NCBI RefSeq assembly: GCF_014656545.1
Contig: NZ_BNDS01000006.1
Coordinates: 172,461-236,460 of the forward strand
Source: Neobacillus kokaensis
GTDB lineage: Bacteria; Bacillota; Bacilli; Bacillales; Cytobacillaceae
Length of the DNA stretch: 64,000 bases
Direction of reading: 5' to 3'
Shown here one piece after another: positions 35,175 through 44,494 of the stretch (the first letter of the stretch is position 1; each line of letters opens with the position of its first letter). The position numbers were made by a program, and so were the translations under genes. The notes under the pieces are model-generated. The model searched no databases and had not been told where the DNA came from. It worked only from the letters and a program-made list of their open reading frames with translations.

Positions 35175-35747
35175 CTACCGTGCATCTGGAAATACTCTTC
35201 GGATAGTCTCTGTAAATTCATCAAAGAATCCTGATAATGGTCGTCCTTTCCGAATGTCTCCGGCATAATTATTGAAGCGGTCATAAAAATCAGGGTTTAC
35301 TGATACATAAACACGATCGATATCGCTATCCACGGATTTTACAGCCCTTGAAATTTGATTTTCAATATCTGATGTCAAACCATTTCGTGAGGCCTGGTCT
35401 AATTTTGCTGCCACATATGCATTGTTTTCAGTCACAATCACGTTTGCACGGTCAACATCTGGCAGGTTCGCCACTTTTCTTGCTGCATCATCGGCAACAC
35501 GCATTTTTGAATGATTATCATTTCTGACATCAAGTAAATCATTGTTTCGTTTTGCATTATAATCTTGTCTATTATCCCGTACGTCTATACCGGTAATGGC
35601 TTGCCCTCCATTATTCAGGGCATTGTAATTCACCCTTGTTGGTTCATTTGCATTACGATAGGCAACATCATCGTTTACATTATTTCTTGCACAGCCTGTT
35701 AAATAAAGACTAAAAATTAGGGTTGTAATGAACAATCCTTTTTTCAT
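35175..35747 (-). CDS. YhcN/YlaJ family sporulation lipoprotein
   Basis: A 190-residue lipoprotein. The signal ends at lipobox LTGC, so Cys19 would be lipidated. The mature part is rich in Asn, Asp and Arg, and has the YhcN domain (about 85-160: VADDAARKVANLPDVDRANVIVTENNAYVAAKL). YhcN-type lipoproteins sit in the spore inner membrane and affect germination or outgrowth. AAGGGGTG lies before the ATG. Confidence 0.85.
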   Translation of the reverse strand: MKKGLFITTLIFSLYLTGCARNNVNDDVAYRNANEPTRVNYNALNNGGQAITGIDVRDNRQDYNAKRNNDLLDVRNDNHSKMRVADDAARKVANLPDVDRANVIVTENNAYVAAKLDQASRNGLTSDIENQISRAVKSVDSDIDRVYVSVNPDFYDRFNNYAGDIRKGRPLSGFFDEFTETIRRVFPDAR

Positions 35748-35882
35748 CTTTTTTGCACCCCTTTATTTGAGTTGTACATATTTAGCATACCGTGCAAAAT
35801 AAAATCTATCCTAAAGAATAAATGGAAAAGCCCGAGGATATGGTAAAATGAAGTATATTTTGGAAAATTGGAGTGTTTTAGG

Positions 35883-36254
35883 ATGACTTATCTCTTTGTA
35901 GGTGTCGGGGGCATGATCGGAAGTATTATACGTTATATACTATCCACTACAGCGGAGGAATTTGGAAGTTCAAACTTTCCTTATGGAACATTATTAGTGA
36001 ACTTGTCGGGGGCATTTTTATTAGGATGGATTACAAAAAAATTTGTTAATCTAAAAAAAATCCCTCCGCAAGTTTTGACGGCACTAACAACTGGGGTGAT
36101 CGGGTCTTATACAACATTTTCAACTTTTTGCTTGGAAACAATCAGGTTAATGCAAGAAGGGGATTATTTATTTGCACTTTTATACATATTAATCAGCCTT
36201 TTTGGAGGACTTTTTTTCGTAAGAATCGGTCTAAAATTGGGCGAATCAAGATAG
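35883..36254 (+). CDS. crcB: Fluoride channel subunit CrcB (first copy)
   Basis: A CrcB/Fluc fluoride exporter of 123 residues with four membrane helices. GGMIGSIIRY, FPYGTLLVNLSGAFLLG and GSYTTFSTFC are the conserved pore and Na-binding segments. ATG 35883 is the start, nine bases after GGAG. A second crcB follows 14 bp downstream; in Bacillus such pairs form a heterodimer. No fluoride riboswitch was seen upstream. Confidence 0.92.
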   Translation: MTYLFVGVGGMIGSIIRYILSTTAEEFGSSNFPYGTLLVNLSGAFLLGWITKKFVNLKKIPPQVLTALTTGVIGSYTTFSTFCLETIRLMQEGDYLFALLYILISLFGGLFFVRIGLKLGESR

Positions 36255-36268
36255 GTGGATTTATAACT

Positions 36269-36628
36269 ATGACAGAGATTCTATTTGTTTCAATCGGCGG
36301 TTTTTTCGGGGCAATTTGCCGGTTTGGATTAAGCAGACTGTTGAAAGGAACATCCGGGTTTCCTTATGGAACATTTGTTGTAAATTTATTAGGGGCATTT
36401 TTATTGGGGTTAATAGTTGGTTTAGAGCTCCACGGCCATATTTATACACTTGCAGGCGTAGGCTTCATGGGGGCTTTTACAACTTTTTCCACATTTATGC
36501 TTGAATCTGAACAGATAAAAATGGCAGGTAAAGATGCGTCATTTTACGTATATGTAGTATTGAGCCTAGCATTAGGATTGGGCATATTATTCTGCGGCTT
36601 GATTATTGGAAATAGCTTGGATCTATAA
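36269..36628 (+). CDS. crcB: Fluoride channel subunit CrcB (second copy)
   Basis: A 119-residue partner of the preceding CrcB: GGFFGAICRFGLSR, FPYGTFVVNLLGAFLLG, GAFTTFSTFM. ATG 36269 follows AGGTGGA; an apparent long upstream extension overlaps the first crcB and is not real. The pair probably exports fluoride as an antiparallel heterodimer. Confidence 0.92.
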   Translation: MTEILFVSIGGFFGAICRFGLSRLLKGTSGFPYGTFVVNLLGAFLLGLIVGLELHGHIYTLAGVGFMGAFTTFSTFMLESEQIKMAGKDASFYVYVVLSLALGLGILFCGLIIGNSLDL

Positions 36629-36629
36629 A

Positions 36630-36660
36630 AAAGAAGCACCGGCAACGATGCTTCTTTATC
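36630..36660. terminator. Terminator between crcB and yidC
   Basis: AAAGAAGCA and TGCTTCTTT form a 9-bp stem with a 10-base loop between converging genes. Confidence 0.75.
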
Positions 36661-36662
36661 AC

Positions 36663-37451
36663 TTATTTATGATTAGCCTGAACGATTGGCTGTTTATTTC
36701 GATAAAGCTTATGGCTGATAATTGTTTGAATAGTTAAGAATGTTCCCCCGACTACCCAATAAAGCGGCAGTGCTGCAGGAGCACTAAAGGAAAACATTAC
36801 AATCATCAGAGGGGAAAGCAGTCCCATGAATTTCATTTGATCTTGCTGCTGCTTTGGCATACTTGATTGTGACACTTTAAATTGGAAGTAGTAAACCAAT
36901 CCAGCAATTATGGTAATAATAATATCTGGATGTCCTAAACTGAACCATAAAAATTTATGTGTGGCAATTTCTTTTGAACTGCGAATGGCATAATAGAAAG
37001 CAGTTAAAATTGGCATCTGAATAAGAATCGGCAGACAACCCATATTAAGTGGATTAACGCCATGTTTTTGATAAAGTCCCATCATTTCAGCTTGCAGTTC
37101 TTGTTTCTTCTTAGGATCTTTTTCAGCCTTCATTTTCTTTTGAATGGCATCCATTTCCGGTTTCAAAATGTCCATTTTTTCTTTCATGTCCATTTGTTTT
37201 TTATATTGCTTTAGCATTAATGGCATTAGTGCCAATCTGATAATAAGTGTAACAATGATAATCGCAAGCCCATAGTTTCCATTAAATAAATCGGCAATAG
37301 TATTAATAATAGTCGAAAAAGGCTCAACGAAATAATGATGGAAGAACCCTGTATTATTTTCGTTTTGTGACTGTGAAGAACAAGCAGATAATAGTACGCT
37401 TGTTGCTAGTAATAGAATGACTGTAAAAATTGAAGATTTTTTTGTTTTCAT
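36663..37451 (-). CDS. yidC: Membrane protein insertase YidC (YqjG/YidC2-like)
   Basis: Inserts and folds membrane proteins, with or without Sec. The 262-residue precursor has a lipobox (LLSAC, Cys24), then about five membrane segments with the hydrophilic-groove region NYGLAIIIVTLIIRLALMPL and the charged loop KEKMDILKPEMDAIQKKMKA. AGGAGG lies right before the ATG. Upstream, on the same transcript, is a MifM-like ORF whose 3' end can mask this ribosome-binding site, so I assign it to the inducible YidC2 (YqjG) type rather than SpoIIIJ. Confidence 0.9.
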   Translation of the reverse strand: MKTKKSSIFTVILLLATSVLLSACSSQSQNENNTGFFHHYFVEPFSTIINTIADLFNGNYGLAIIIVTLIIRLALMPLMLKQYKKQMDMKEKMDILKPEMDAIQKKMKAEKDPKKKQELQAEMMGLYQKHGVNPLNMGCLPILIQMPILTAFYYAIRSSKEIATHKFLWFSLGHPDIIITIIAGLVYYFQFKVSQSSMPKQQQDQMKFMGLLSPLMIVMFSFSAPAALPLYWVVGGTFLTIQTIISHKLYRNKQPIVQANHK

Positions 37452-37502
37452 ATTTCCTCCTAAAAATTATGATTAAATTGTGAATGCAGGAAGGAGGGAA
37501 AT
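37452..37502 (-). promoter_or_regulatory. Shine-Dalgarno-masking hairpin of yidC
   Basis: In the minus-strand transcript AUUUCCCUCCUU (37502-37491), inside the end of the leader ORF, can pair with AGGAGGAAAU (37461-37452), the ribosome-binding site of yidC, with one bulged C and a loop of about 29 nt. A ribosome halted in the last codons of the leader ORF would cover the anti-Shine-Dalgarno and free yidC. Confidence 0.65.
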
Positions 37503-37781
37503 AGGCTCCTCAGATTCATCCTGAGGGCAATCTTTTCTTCGAATATATTTAACAACTCGGGTTAGGAAAATACTTACATATAAACCGTTTCTTTTCTTAG
37601 TTAGAAAAAACGGGTGAATAATTTTTGTGTTTTTGACATAGGAAGAAGAGCCATTTAAAGTATACTCAACACCCCATATCCAAAGATATTTCAGGACCAG
37701 TCCGAAGTAAATACTAACGTATAAAGCGTTTATGGTATTAATATCTGAGTGGTCGATAAGTAGTTGGAACAAAAATTTCAC
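37473..37781 (-). CDS. mifM: MifM-like regulatory leader peptide of yidC
   Basis: An ORF of up to 102 residues ending 21 bp before yidC. It contains a hydrophobic, potentially membrane-inserting segment (INALYVSIYFGLVLKYLWIW) and an end rich in charges, RVVKYIRRK then DESEEP. MifM of B. subtilis has a membrane segment followed by an arrest sequence of the same character (RITTWIRK...NDEED, from memory) and stalls ribosomes when YidC activity is low. Likely start: TTG at 37772, six bases after AGGTG, or GTG 37781. Overall identity is low; the call rests on position, layout and the SD-masking hairpin. Confidence 0.6.
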   Translation of the reverse strand: MKFLFQLLIDHSDINTINALYVSIYFGLVLKYLWIWGVEYTLNGSSSYVKNTKIIHPFFLTKKRNGLYVSIFLTRVVKYIRRKDCPQDESEEPISLLPAFTI

Positions 37782-37847
37782 CTCGCAGCAAGACTATCAA
37801 ATAAGCCAATGATAAGAGTATATAGGAGAATAACCAAATAATCAATT

Positions 37848-37882
37848 TAAAAAAGACACTAATTTAATGGAAAATTAGTGTC
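37848..37882 (-). terminator. Terminator of pflBA
   Basis: On the minus strand GACACTAATTT and AAATTAGTGTC pair over 11 bp, followed by T residues (37854-37849). Confidence 0.8.
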
Positions 37883-37895
37883 CGACAGTATATTA

Positions 37896-38624
37896 TCATT
37901 GTTTTGTTAGCATATGCTGTGCGTATTTAACCTGTTCCTCTGATGGGGGGGTAACATGTTTTAATGGATAATCATGACCCAATGCCTCCCATTTATAAAC
38001 ACCCAGTTTGTGATATGGAAGAATCTCGATTTTTTGGACATTTTGAAGCGTTCGGATGAATGCTCCTAATTCTAGCAAGTCAACTGGGTCATCGGTAACC
38101 GTGGGAACGAGGACATGGCGAACCCAAACAGGTACTTTTTGATCTGATAAGAATTTAGCGAATTCTAAAATATGGTCATTTGGCATTCCAGTAAGTTTAA
38201 TATGCTTTTTGCGGTTAATATGCTTCAAATCAAGCAATATTAAGTCGGTATATTTTAAAAGTTCTTCAAGCTGCTGGATAAAAAGTTTAGAATGGGTAAA
38301 GCAGCCTCCGGAAGAGTCAATAGTTGTATGAATCTCTTTCAGTTTGCATTGTTTAAATAATTCGATTAAGAAGGGGATTTGCAGCAGAGGCTCGCCGCCG
38401 CTAACTGTAATCCCGCCTCCTGATGCTTGGATAAATGGGAGATAGGATTCCAAATCATTCATGATTTCGGAAACAGTCATTTGTTTGCCTGAACCGATTT
38501 CCCAAGTATCGGCATTGTGGCAAAATTGACAGCGCAGCAAGCACCCTTGAGTAAAAATAACATAACGAATTCCAGGTCCGTCGACTGTTCCTAATGTCTC
38601 AATCGAATGAATATTTCCGATCAT
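37896..38624 (-). CDS. pflA: Pyruvate formate-lyase activating enzyme
   Basis: A radical SAM enzyme of 242 residues that makes the glycyl radical on PflB. CLLRCQFC provides the CxxxCxxC cluster near residues 29-36, and GGGITVSGGEPLLQ binds SAM. AGGAGG precedes the ATG. It follows pflB after 57 bp and ends at a terminator, forming a two-gene fermentation operon used without oxygen. Confidence 0.95.
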   Translation of the reverse strand: MIGNIHSIETLGTVDGPGIRYVIFTQGCLLRCQFCHNADTWEIGSGKQMTVSEIMNDLESYLPFIQASGGGITVSGGEPLLQIPFLIELFKQCKLKEIHTTIDSSGGCFTHSKLFIQQLEELLKYTDLILLDLKHINRKKHIKLTGMPNDHILEFAKFLSDQKVPVWVRHVLVPTVTDDPVDLLELGAFIRTLQNVQKIEILPYHKLGVYKWEALGHDYPLKHVTPPSEEQVKYAQHMLTKQ

Positions 38625-38681
38625 GATTTTTTTCCTCCTATCTGTTTAAGCCAAAGAGTAATCTAATAGAACTGTTGATTG

Positions 38682-40907
38682 TTATAATGATTCGTGGAAA
38701 GTTCGGTTAATAACATCAAGTTGTTGTTCTTTTGTAAGTTTGATGAAATTAACAGCATATCCAGAAACACGAATGGTTAATTGCGGGTACAACTCAGGAT
38801 GCTCCATTGCATCTAACAATGTTTCGCGGTTAAAGACGTTTACATTTAAATGATGTCCAGATTTAATAGAATAACCATCTAGTATTGAGACTAAATTACT
38901 TACCTGACTTTCTTCTTCTTTTCCTAAAGCTTTCGGAACAATTGAGAAAGTATTTGATATCCCATCCATTGCATAACTGTATGGGAGTTTAGCAACAGTA
39001 GATAGCGAGGCAAGTGTTCCTTTTGTGTCGCGACCATGCATTGGATTAGCTCCAGGTGCAAAAGGTTCTCCCAAACGGCGTCCATCAGGTGTATTCCCCG
39101 TTTTCTTACCATAAACAACATTTGAAGTAATTGTTAAAACAGATAATGTATGAACGGAGTTCCGATAAGTCACGTGTTTGCGTAATTTTTTCATAAAGTT
39201 TTCCACGATTTCAACTGCGATGCTGTCCACTCGGTCGTCATTGTTGCCATACTTAGGGAAATCTCCGTTAGTTTCAAAGTCGACTGCAAGACCGTTCTCG
39301 TCACGAATAACCTTTACTTCTGCGTATTTGATTGCACTAAGAGAATCAGCAACAACACTTAAACCAGCAATTCCTGTTGCCATAGTCCGTAAGATTTGAG
39401 TATCATGTAAGGCCATTTCAATTCGTTCGAAGCTATATTTATCATGCATATAATGAATTATATTTAATGTATTTATATAAAGTTCGGCAAGCCAATCCAT
39501 CATTTGATCGAATTTCTTCATGACATCTTCGTATTCGAGTGTATGACCAGTAATTGGACGGTATTCTGGTCCTACTTGAATATTTAATTTTTCATCAATG
39601 CCGCCGTTAATGGCATAGAGAAGTGCTTTTGCTAGATTAGCACGGGCACCGAAGAATTGCATTTGTTTGCCGATTTCCATTGCCGATACACAGCACGCAA
39701 TTCCATAATCATCGCCATATTCAAGCCTCATAATATCGTCATTTTCATATTGAATTGAGCTTGATTTGATGGACATTTTGGCACAAAACCTCTTAAAATT
39801 CTCAGGAAGCATTGTGGACCACAATACAGTTAAGTTAGGTTCTGGTGCTGGACCAAGGTTATCAAGAGTGTGAAGGAACCTAAATGAGTTTTTTGTCACA
39901 AGTGGACGTCCGTCAATGGCCATCCCGCCTATTGATTCTGTCACCCATGTCGGATCACCGCTGAATAGTTCGTTATAATCAGGGGTCCGGGCAAATTTGA
40001 CGAGACGGAGCTTCATTACAAAATGATCGACTAATTCTTGTGCCTCTTCCTCCGTTATTGTGCTGTTTTGCAGGTCTCTTTCAATATAAATATCTAGGAA
40101 CGTAGACACACGGCCAAGGCTCATGGCGGCACCGTTTTGTTCTTTAATGGCGGCTAAATATCCGAAATATAGCCATTGGAAGGCCTCTTGAGAATTGTTA
40201 GCCGGTCCGGAAATATCGTATCCATAGCCATTGGCGAGTTCTTTTAATTCCTTTAAGGCACGGTATTGTTCAGACAGCTCTTCACGCAGCCGGATTGTAT
40301 CTTCTGTCATTACCTTGCTGGTCAGAATAAAATCCTTTTGTTTTTCTGCTATTAAGAAATCTACACCGTATAGAGCTACACGGCGGTAATCCCCAATGAT
40401 ACGTCCGCGGCCATAAGCATCTGGAAGGCCAGTGATAATCCCTGCTTTACGAGCTAGTAGCATTTCATTTGTATAGGCATCAAAAACACCCTGGTTATGA
40501 GTTTTTCGGTAATCTGTAAAAATTCTTTCAATTTCTGGGTTTAACTCATATCCATAAGCTTCACACGATTGCTTTGCCATTCGAATTCCGCCGAAAGGTT
40601 GTAATGAGCGATTAAATGGCTTATCTGTTTGGACACCGATAATCTTTTCAAGATCCTCATCCAAGTAACCCGGACCGTGAGAGGTGATAGTAGAAACTGT
40701 TTCGGTGTCCATTTCCAAGACACCGCCTTTTTCCCGTTCTAACCTAGAAAGTTCCAATACTTGATCCCATAATTTTTGTGTTGCTTTTGAAGCGCTGGTT
40801 AAAAATGAGTCATCACCTTCATACGGTATAAAATTTTTTAAGATAAAGTCGCGAACGTTTACTTCCTTTGTCCAAAGTCCTTCTTTGAATCCTTTCCATT
40901 GTTCCAT
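38682..40907 (-). CDS. pflB: Formate acetyltransferase (pyruvate formate-lyase)
   Basis: Converts pyruvate and CoA to acetyl-CoA and formate. About 741 residues. The catalytic pair is the CC in [14 protein letters not shown]; the radical glycine is in RVSGYAVNF near the C-terminus. ATG 40907 lies eight bases after GAGGTG; a GTG three codons upstream overlaps that site. The formate could feed the formate dehydrogenase at 61.8 kb. No clear Rex or FNR operator could be identified in 40908-41140. Confidence 0.96.
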   Translation of the reverse strand: MEQWKGFKEGLWTKEVNVRDFILKNFIPYEGDDSFLTSASKATQKLWDQVLELSRLEREKGGVLEMDTETVSTITSHGPGYLDEDLEKIIGVQTDKPFNRSLQPFGGIRMAKQSCEAYGYELNPEIERIFTDYRKTHNQGVFDAYTNEMLLARKAGIITGLPDAYGRGRIIGDYRRVALYGVDFLIAEKQKDFILTSKVMTEDTIRLREELSEQYRALKELKELANGYGYDISGPANNSQEAFQWLYFGYLAAIKEQNGAAMSLGRVSTFLDIYIERDLQNSTITEEEAQELVDHFVMKLRLVKFARTPDYNELFSGDPTWVTESIGGMAIDGRPLVTKNSFRFLHTLDNLGPAPEPNLTVLWSTMLPENFKRFCAKMSIKSSSIQYENDDIMRLEYGDDYGIACCVSAMEIGKQMQFFGARANLAKALLYAINGGIDEKLNIQVGPEYRPITGHTLEYEDVMKKFDQMMDWLAELYINTLNIIHYMHDKYSFERIEMALHDTQILRTMATGIAGLSVVADSLSAIKYAEVKVIRDENGLAVDFETNGDFPKYGNNDDRVDSIAVEIVENFMKKLRKHVTYRNSVHTLSVLTITSNVVYGKKTGNTPDGRRLGEPFAPGANPMHGRDTKGTLASLSTVAKLPYSYAMDGISNTFSIVPKALGKEEESQVSNLVSILDGYSIKSGHHLNVNVFNRETLLDAMEHPELYPQLTIRVSGYAVNFIKLTKEQQLDVINRTFHESL

Positions 40908-41142
40908 ATTAATCACCTCATAATATTATAAAATTGTATAACAGATGGAGTGTTTTCTCTATGTATTAAGTATAACAGTTAACTTTAATGAAATTGGTTG
41001 GAAATGTTAAGATATTGTGAATCCTGCCGATATTGAGGTTTTTAAAGGAGGAATTTGAACGTTTTATGAACTGTATTATCTGATGGAGTTTGTTCTGTAT
41101 TATAAAATATTTTCAAATGAGAAATTGTTATAATATAAGAAC

Positions 41143-41172
41143 ACAAAAAAACAGAAGAAATCAATCTTCTGT
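41143..41172 (-). terminator. Terminator of the cupredoxin gene
   Basis: On the minus strand ACAGAAGA and TCTTCTGT form an 8-bp stem with a 6-base loop, followed by seven T. Confidence 0.85.
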
Positions 41173-41173
41173 T

Positions 41174-41626
41174 CTAATCGACAATAATATAAGCAATCAT
41201 CGGACCATTGTGGTCTCTACTGGAATGGACCTCGCAAATTAACCGATAGGTTCCTTCCTTATTAAACTGGAGCGGGACTATTGTCTCTTCGCCTTTTTTC
41301 ACTTCACCTTTTATTTCGGTCCCTTCAATATAAAAAGGGTGCTTTTCACCGTTTATTCCACTAATAAATAGGTTAACCTTCTCGCCCTTTTCTAAAAAGA
41401 TTGTTCCTGGGTCCCATCTATAGGCTTCTAATTGTTTTCCATTTTTCATTGTGGTCTTAAACTCAGCCGTCACCATATGAATTTCACGAATATTATCTTC
41501 TGATTGTTGATTAAACACAGCCGTATCGCCGGCTTTTAGCACAAACCATGTGGATATAGCGGCTAACATAATCCCTACAGCTAAAAAAAAGATGAAAGTT
41601 TCCTTCTTAAAAACTAGAAACTTCAA
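41174..41626 (-). CDS. Membrane-anchored cupredoxin-domain protein
   Basis: A 150-residue protein with one N-terminal membrane helix (about 8-28) and a cupredoxin barrel outside. HPFYIEG and CEVHSSRDHNGPM provide His, Cys, His and Met in the order of blue-copper or CuA-type sites. The start is TTG 41626, six bases after GAGGAGGG. It may carry electrons or copper near a terminal oxidase or another reductase; no partner gene lies adjacent. Confidence 0.82.
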   Translation of the reverse strand: MKFLVFKKETFIFFLAVGIMLAAISTWFVLKAGDTAVFNQQSEDNIREIHMVTAEFKTTMKNGKQLEAYRWDPGTIFLEKGEKVNLFISGINGEKHPFYIEGTEIKGEVKKGEETIVPLQFNKEGTYRLICEVHSSRDHNGPMIAYIIVD

Positions 41627-41840
41627 ATCAAACCCTCCTCTACAATTTGTCCTCATCTATTCTTATGCAGTAGAGGGCAGAAAACTTGTCTACTTTTTTC
41701 AATTTCTATTTTTATAGGGAAAATAGCTTATGATTGAACAGAGGAAAAGCTGTCAAAAATAATAAATATAGGTATTATTTCTTTGTTTTTCATGTCGAAA
41801 CGTTTATAGTAAAAACAGGAATAAAAAATAGGTGGTTTTC

Positions 41841-44369
41841 TTGTTGGGGATTAAAAAAGAAAAGATCATTAAAGGAATCAAATTTATTTTCCCATTGTTT
41901 TTATTGATTTTCGCTATTAGTGAAATAAGGAAATTTACCAGTGATTTAAATGGGGAATTACTTAAAAATGAATTGAATCAATTAAACGCCTGGGTCATAT
42001 TATTCATTCTAATAGTTACATTCGCGGCGGTTTTGCCAATGATTTTTTATGATGTGATCTTAGTACGAGTCCTAGGGATTAAAGTCCCGAAAAGGGAACT
42101 ATTAGAGCAGTCTTTCATCGCTAACTCGTTTTCTAACTTAATTGGCTTTGGCGGCTTAATTGGAGCCATGTTAAGGACATATTTTTTTCACAAGCTTGAG
42201 AATGATAAACGAAGACTATTAAGCATTATTGCTTCCGTATCCCTTTTTTACTTAACTGGCATCTCTGTATTAGCTTGGATCGTGACCATCCGTTATCGGA
42301 ATTTCCCCTTGTTTATTGATGTTAAATGGTTATATTTTGCCGTGTTAGGTGTAGGTCTATATCTCCCTGTTTTTATTATCATTCATTTGATCAACGCAAA
42401 AAAGAAAAACCAGCCGCTTCTTTCGAAAAGTGCAGGGATAAAGCTGATTGTTGTTTCAATTGTCGAATGGTTTGCCGTGTTTATCGCTATTTATATTCTA
42501 AGCAAAATCTTAGGAATTGATATTTCGTTTGAAAAGTTATTTCCCGTTTATATTGTTTCGGCTTGTGCAGGAATTATTAGTATGATTCCTGGTGGACTTG
42601 GTTCATTTGATCTCGTTTTTATTTGGGGCATGCAGGATTTGCATATTCCGGAGGAAAAGGTTTTGGTTTTACTCCTTCTGTACCGGATTGGGTATTATTT
42701 TATCCCATTTTTAGTTAGTTTGGTATTCTTCGTCAAGCTGTATTGGGAAAAGTGGAATAAATCGTGGAATGATTTACCGATGTTAATTCTTCAAGGGTTA
42801 AGCCATAGTGTCTTGACCTTGCTCGTTTTTTTATCGGGGCTTATTCTACTGTTATCAGCAAGTGTCCCGGGTATTATGTCAAGGCTTAGAGTCGCGCAGG
42901 AGCTCTTGGCATTACCAATTATTAACGTGTCCCACCAGCTTTCCGTAGCAGCAGGTTTTTTATTGTTAGGGTTATCACGCGGAATTGAGTATAGTGTGAA
43001 ACGGGCTTATGACTTAACAATGTTTGCATTAATTTTAGCGGCTTTATTCTCGATATTTAAGGGCATTGATTATGAAGAGGCGATTTTTTTAATAATTGTA
43101 GCCCTCATATTAAGAATGTCAAAGGGTCAGTTTTATCGAGAAAGCTATGTGCTTACATGGGGAAAAACGATTTTTGATATAATGGTTATTCTAGTCATTA
43201 CATCGATGTACCTGATTATTGGCTATCTTAATTTGCCAAGCGCTAAAGTCGCTATGCCGGAAAAATTATTGCCCTATGTGATTGTGGATCCTCATGATTT
43301 ATTTACGAGTGCCTTAATAGGACTGATCATTGCCTTTATGATTCTGTCTGCTGGCTATTTATTTAGTCTTCCTAAAAGGTGGAAATTTGAGGAATCAATC
43401 TATCAGGAAGCAGAAATACTCAACCATTTTCGTAAATATAAAGGAAAGGTCTTATCCCATTTAATTTTATTGCATGATAAATACATTTTTTGGAATAGAA
43501 AAAGAGATATATTAATTGCTTTTCAACCATATGCCGATAAATTAGTTATTCTTGGAGAACCTATTGGAGAAAAAAGCGAGGTTTCAAATGCAATTGCCGA
43601 ATTTCAGGAAATTGCCGATTTATATGGTTATACTCCAGTATTTTATCAAATTAGTGAAGAAATGTTGCCGCTTTTGCATAATCATGGTTTCGCATTCTTT
43701 AAGCTGGGAGAAGAAGCTTTCGTCGATTTAAAGACCTTCTCTCTTTCAGGGATCAAAATGAAAGGATTACGGGTAATTCAAAATAGATTCAGCCGCGAAA
43801 AGTATGTTTTTGAATTACTGGAACCTCCATTTACAGACGAATTATTGCAAGAATTAAATGAAATTTCCGTTGATTGGCTTCAAGGAAGAAAAGAGAAGGG
43901 GTTCTCGCTTGGCTATTTTGATGAAAATTATTTAAATAAAGCACCAATTGCCATTGTTAGAAATAAAGATTCCCAAATTCTCGGCTTTGTCAGCATGATG
44001 TATGTTTATGATGAACAAACCATTTCAGTAGATTTAATGCGCTTTAAACATGATGCTCCTGCAGGTACCGTTGATTATCTTTTTCTTTCTTTAATTGATT
44101 GGGCGGAGAAGCAGGGATATGAGCGTTTCAATATGGGCATGGCCCCATTAGCAAATGTAGGCTTATCGAAATTTTCCTTTTTAAGCGAAAAAATTGCTGC
44201 CCAAATTTTTTTACATGGTCATGTAATTTACCATTTTCAGGGATTAAAATATTTTAAAGAAAAATATACCAATATTTGGGAAGCAAAATATTTAGCTTAT
44301 AGAAAGAAATCATCGTTGCCATTTATTATGGCGCAAATATCACTGTTGATTTCAAGAAAAAAAATCTAA
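41841..44369 (+). CDS. mprF: Phosphatidylglycerol lysyltransferase MprF
   Basis: Adds lysine from Lys-tRNA to phosphatidylglycerol and flips the product, which protects against cationic antimicrobial peptides. About 842 residues: a flippase domain of many membrane helices (about 1-510) followed by the cytoplasmic DUF2156/GNAT-like synthase domain (FRKYKGKVLSHLILLHDK... GMAPLANVG). The start is a TTG (41841 or 41844) after AGGTGG. It is monocistronic with a strong terminator. Confidence 0.92.
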   Translation: MLGIKKEKIIKGIKFIFPLFLLIFAISEIRKFTSDLNGELLKNELNQLNAWVILFILIVTFAAVLPMIFYDVILVRVLGIKVPKRELLEQSFIANSFSNLIGFGGLIGAMLRTYFFHKLENDKRRLLSIIASVSLFYLTGISVLAWIVTIRYRNFPLFIDVKWLYFAVLGVGLYLPVFIIIHLINAKKKNQPLLSKSAGIKLIVVSIVEWFAVFIAIYILSKILGIDISFEKLFPVYIVSACAGIISMIPGGLGSFDLVFIWGMQDLHIPEEKVLVLLLLYRIGYYFIPFLVSLVFFVKLYWEKWNKSWNDLPMLILQGLSHSVLTLLVFLSGLILLLSASVPGIMSRLRVAQELLALPIINVSHQLSVAAGFLLLGLSRGIEYSVKRAYDLTMFALILAALFSIFKGIDYEEAIFLIIVALILRMSKGQFYRESYVLTWGKTIFDIMVILVITSMYLIIGYLNLPSAKVAMPEKLLPYVIVDPHDLFTSALIGLIIAFMILSAGYLFSLPKRWKFEESIYQEAEILNHFRKYKGKVLSHLILLHDKYIFWNRKRDILIAFQPYADKLVILGEPIGEKSEVSNAIAEFQEIADLYGYTPVFYQISEEMLPLLHNHGFAFFKLGEEAFVDLKTFSLSGIKMKGLRVIQNRFSREKYVFELLEPPFTDELLQELNEISVDWLQGRKEKGFSLGYFDENYLNKAPIAIVRNKDSQILGFVSMMYVYDEQTISVDLMRFKHDAPAGTVDYLFLSLIDWAEKQGYERFNMGMAPLANVGLSKFSFLSEKIAAQIFLHGHVIYHFQGLKYFKEKYTNIWEAKYLAYRKKSSLPFIMAQISLLISRKKI

Positions 44370-44379
44370 TAAAAAAAAA

Positions 44380-44408
44380 CGGTAAGGAAGCTCCTTACCG
44401 CTTTTTTA
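44380..44408 (+). terminator. Terminator of mprF
   Basis: CGGTAAGGA and TCCTTACCG form a 9-bp stem with a 3-base loop, followed by C and six T. Confidence 0.9.
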
Positions 44409-44494
44409 TAACTTTTTATGGAAAATCTCTTTTTTTCTGGCAGCAATCTGTTAAACTAGATTAGGATAATAGTACTAATATAAGGGTGTTGGTT

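Noticed and set aside
35760..35882. Fluoride riboswitch before the crcB pair
   Set aside because: The conserved crcB-motif segments were not found; the leader is short and AT-rich.
36128..36268. Long N-terminal extension of the second crcB
   Set aside because: It overlaps the first crcB in another frame; ATG 36269 has a good ribosome-binding site and starts the conserved region.
40908..41140. FNR or Rex operator before pflB
   Set aside because: Only half-sites (TTGTGA with no matching TCACAA) could be seen, not a palindrome.
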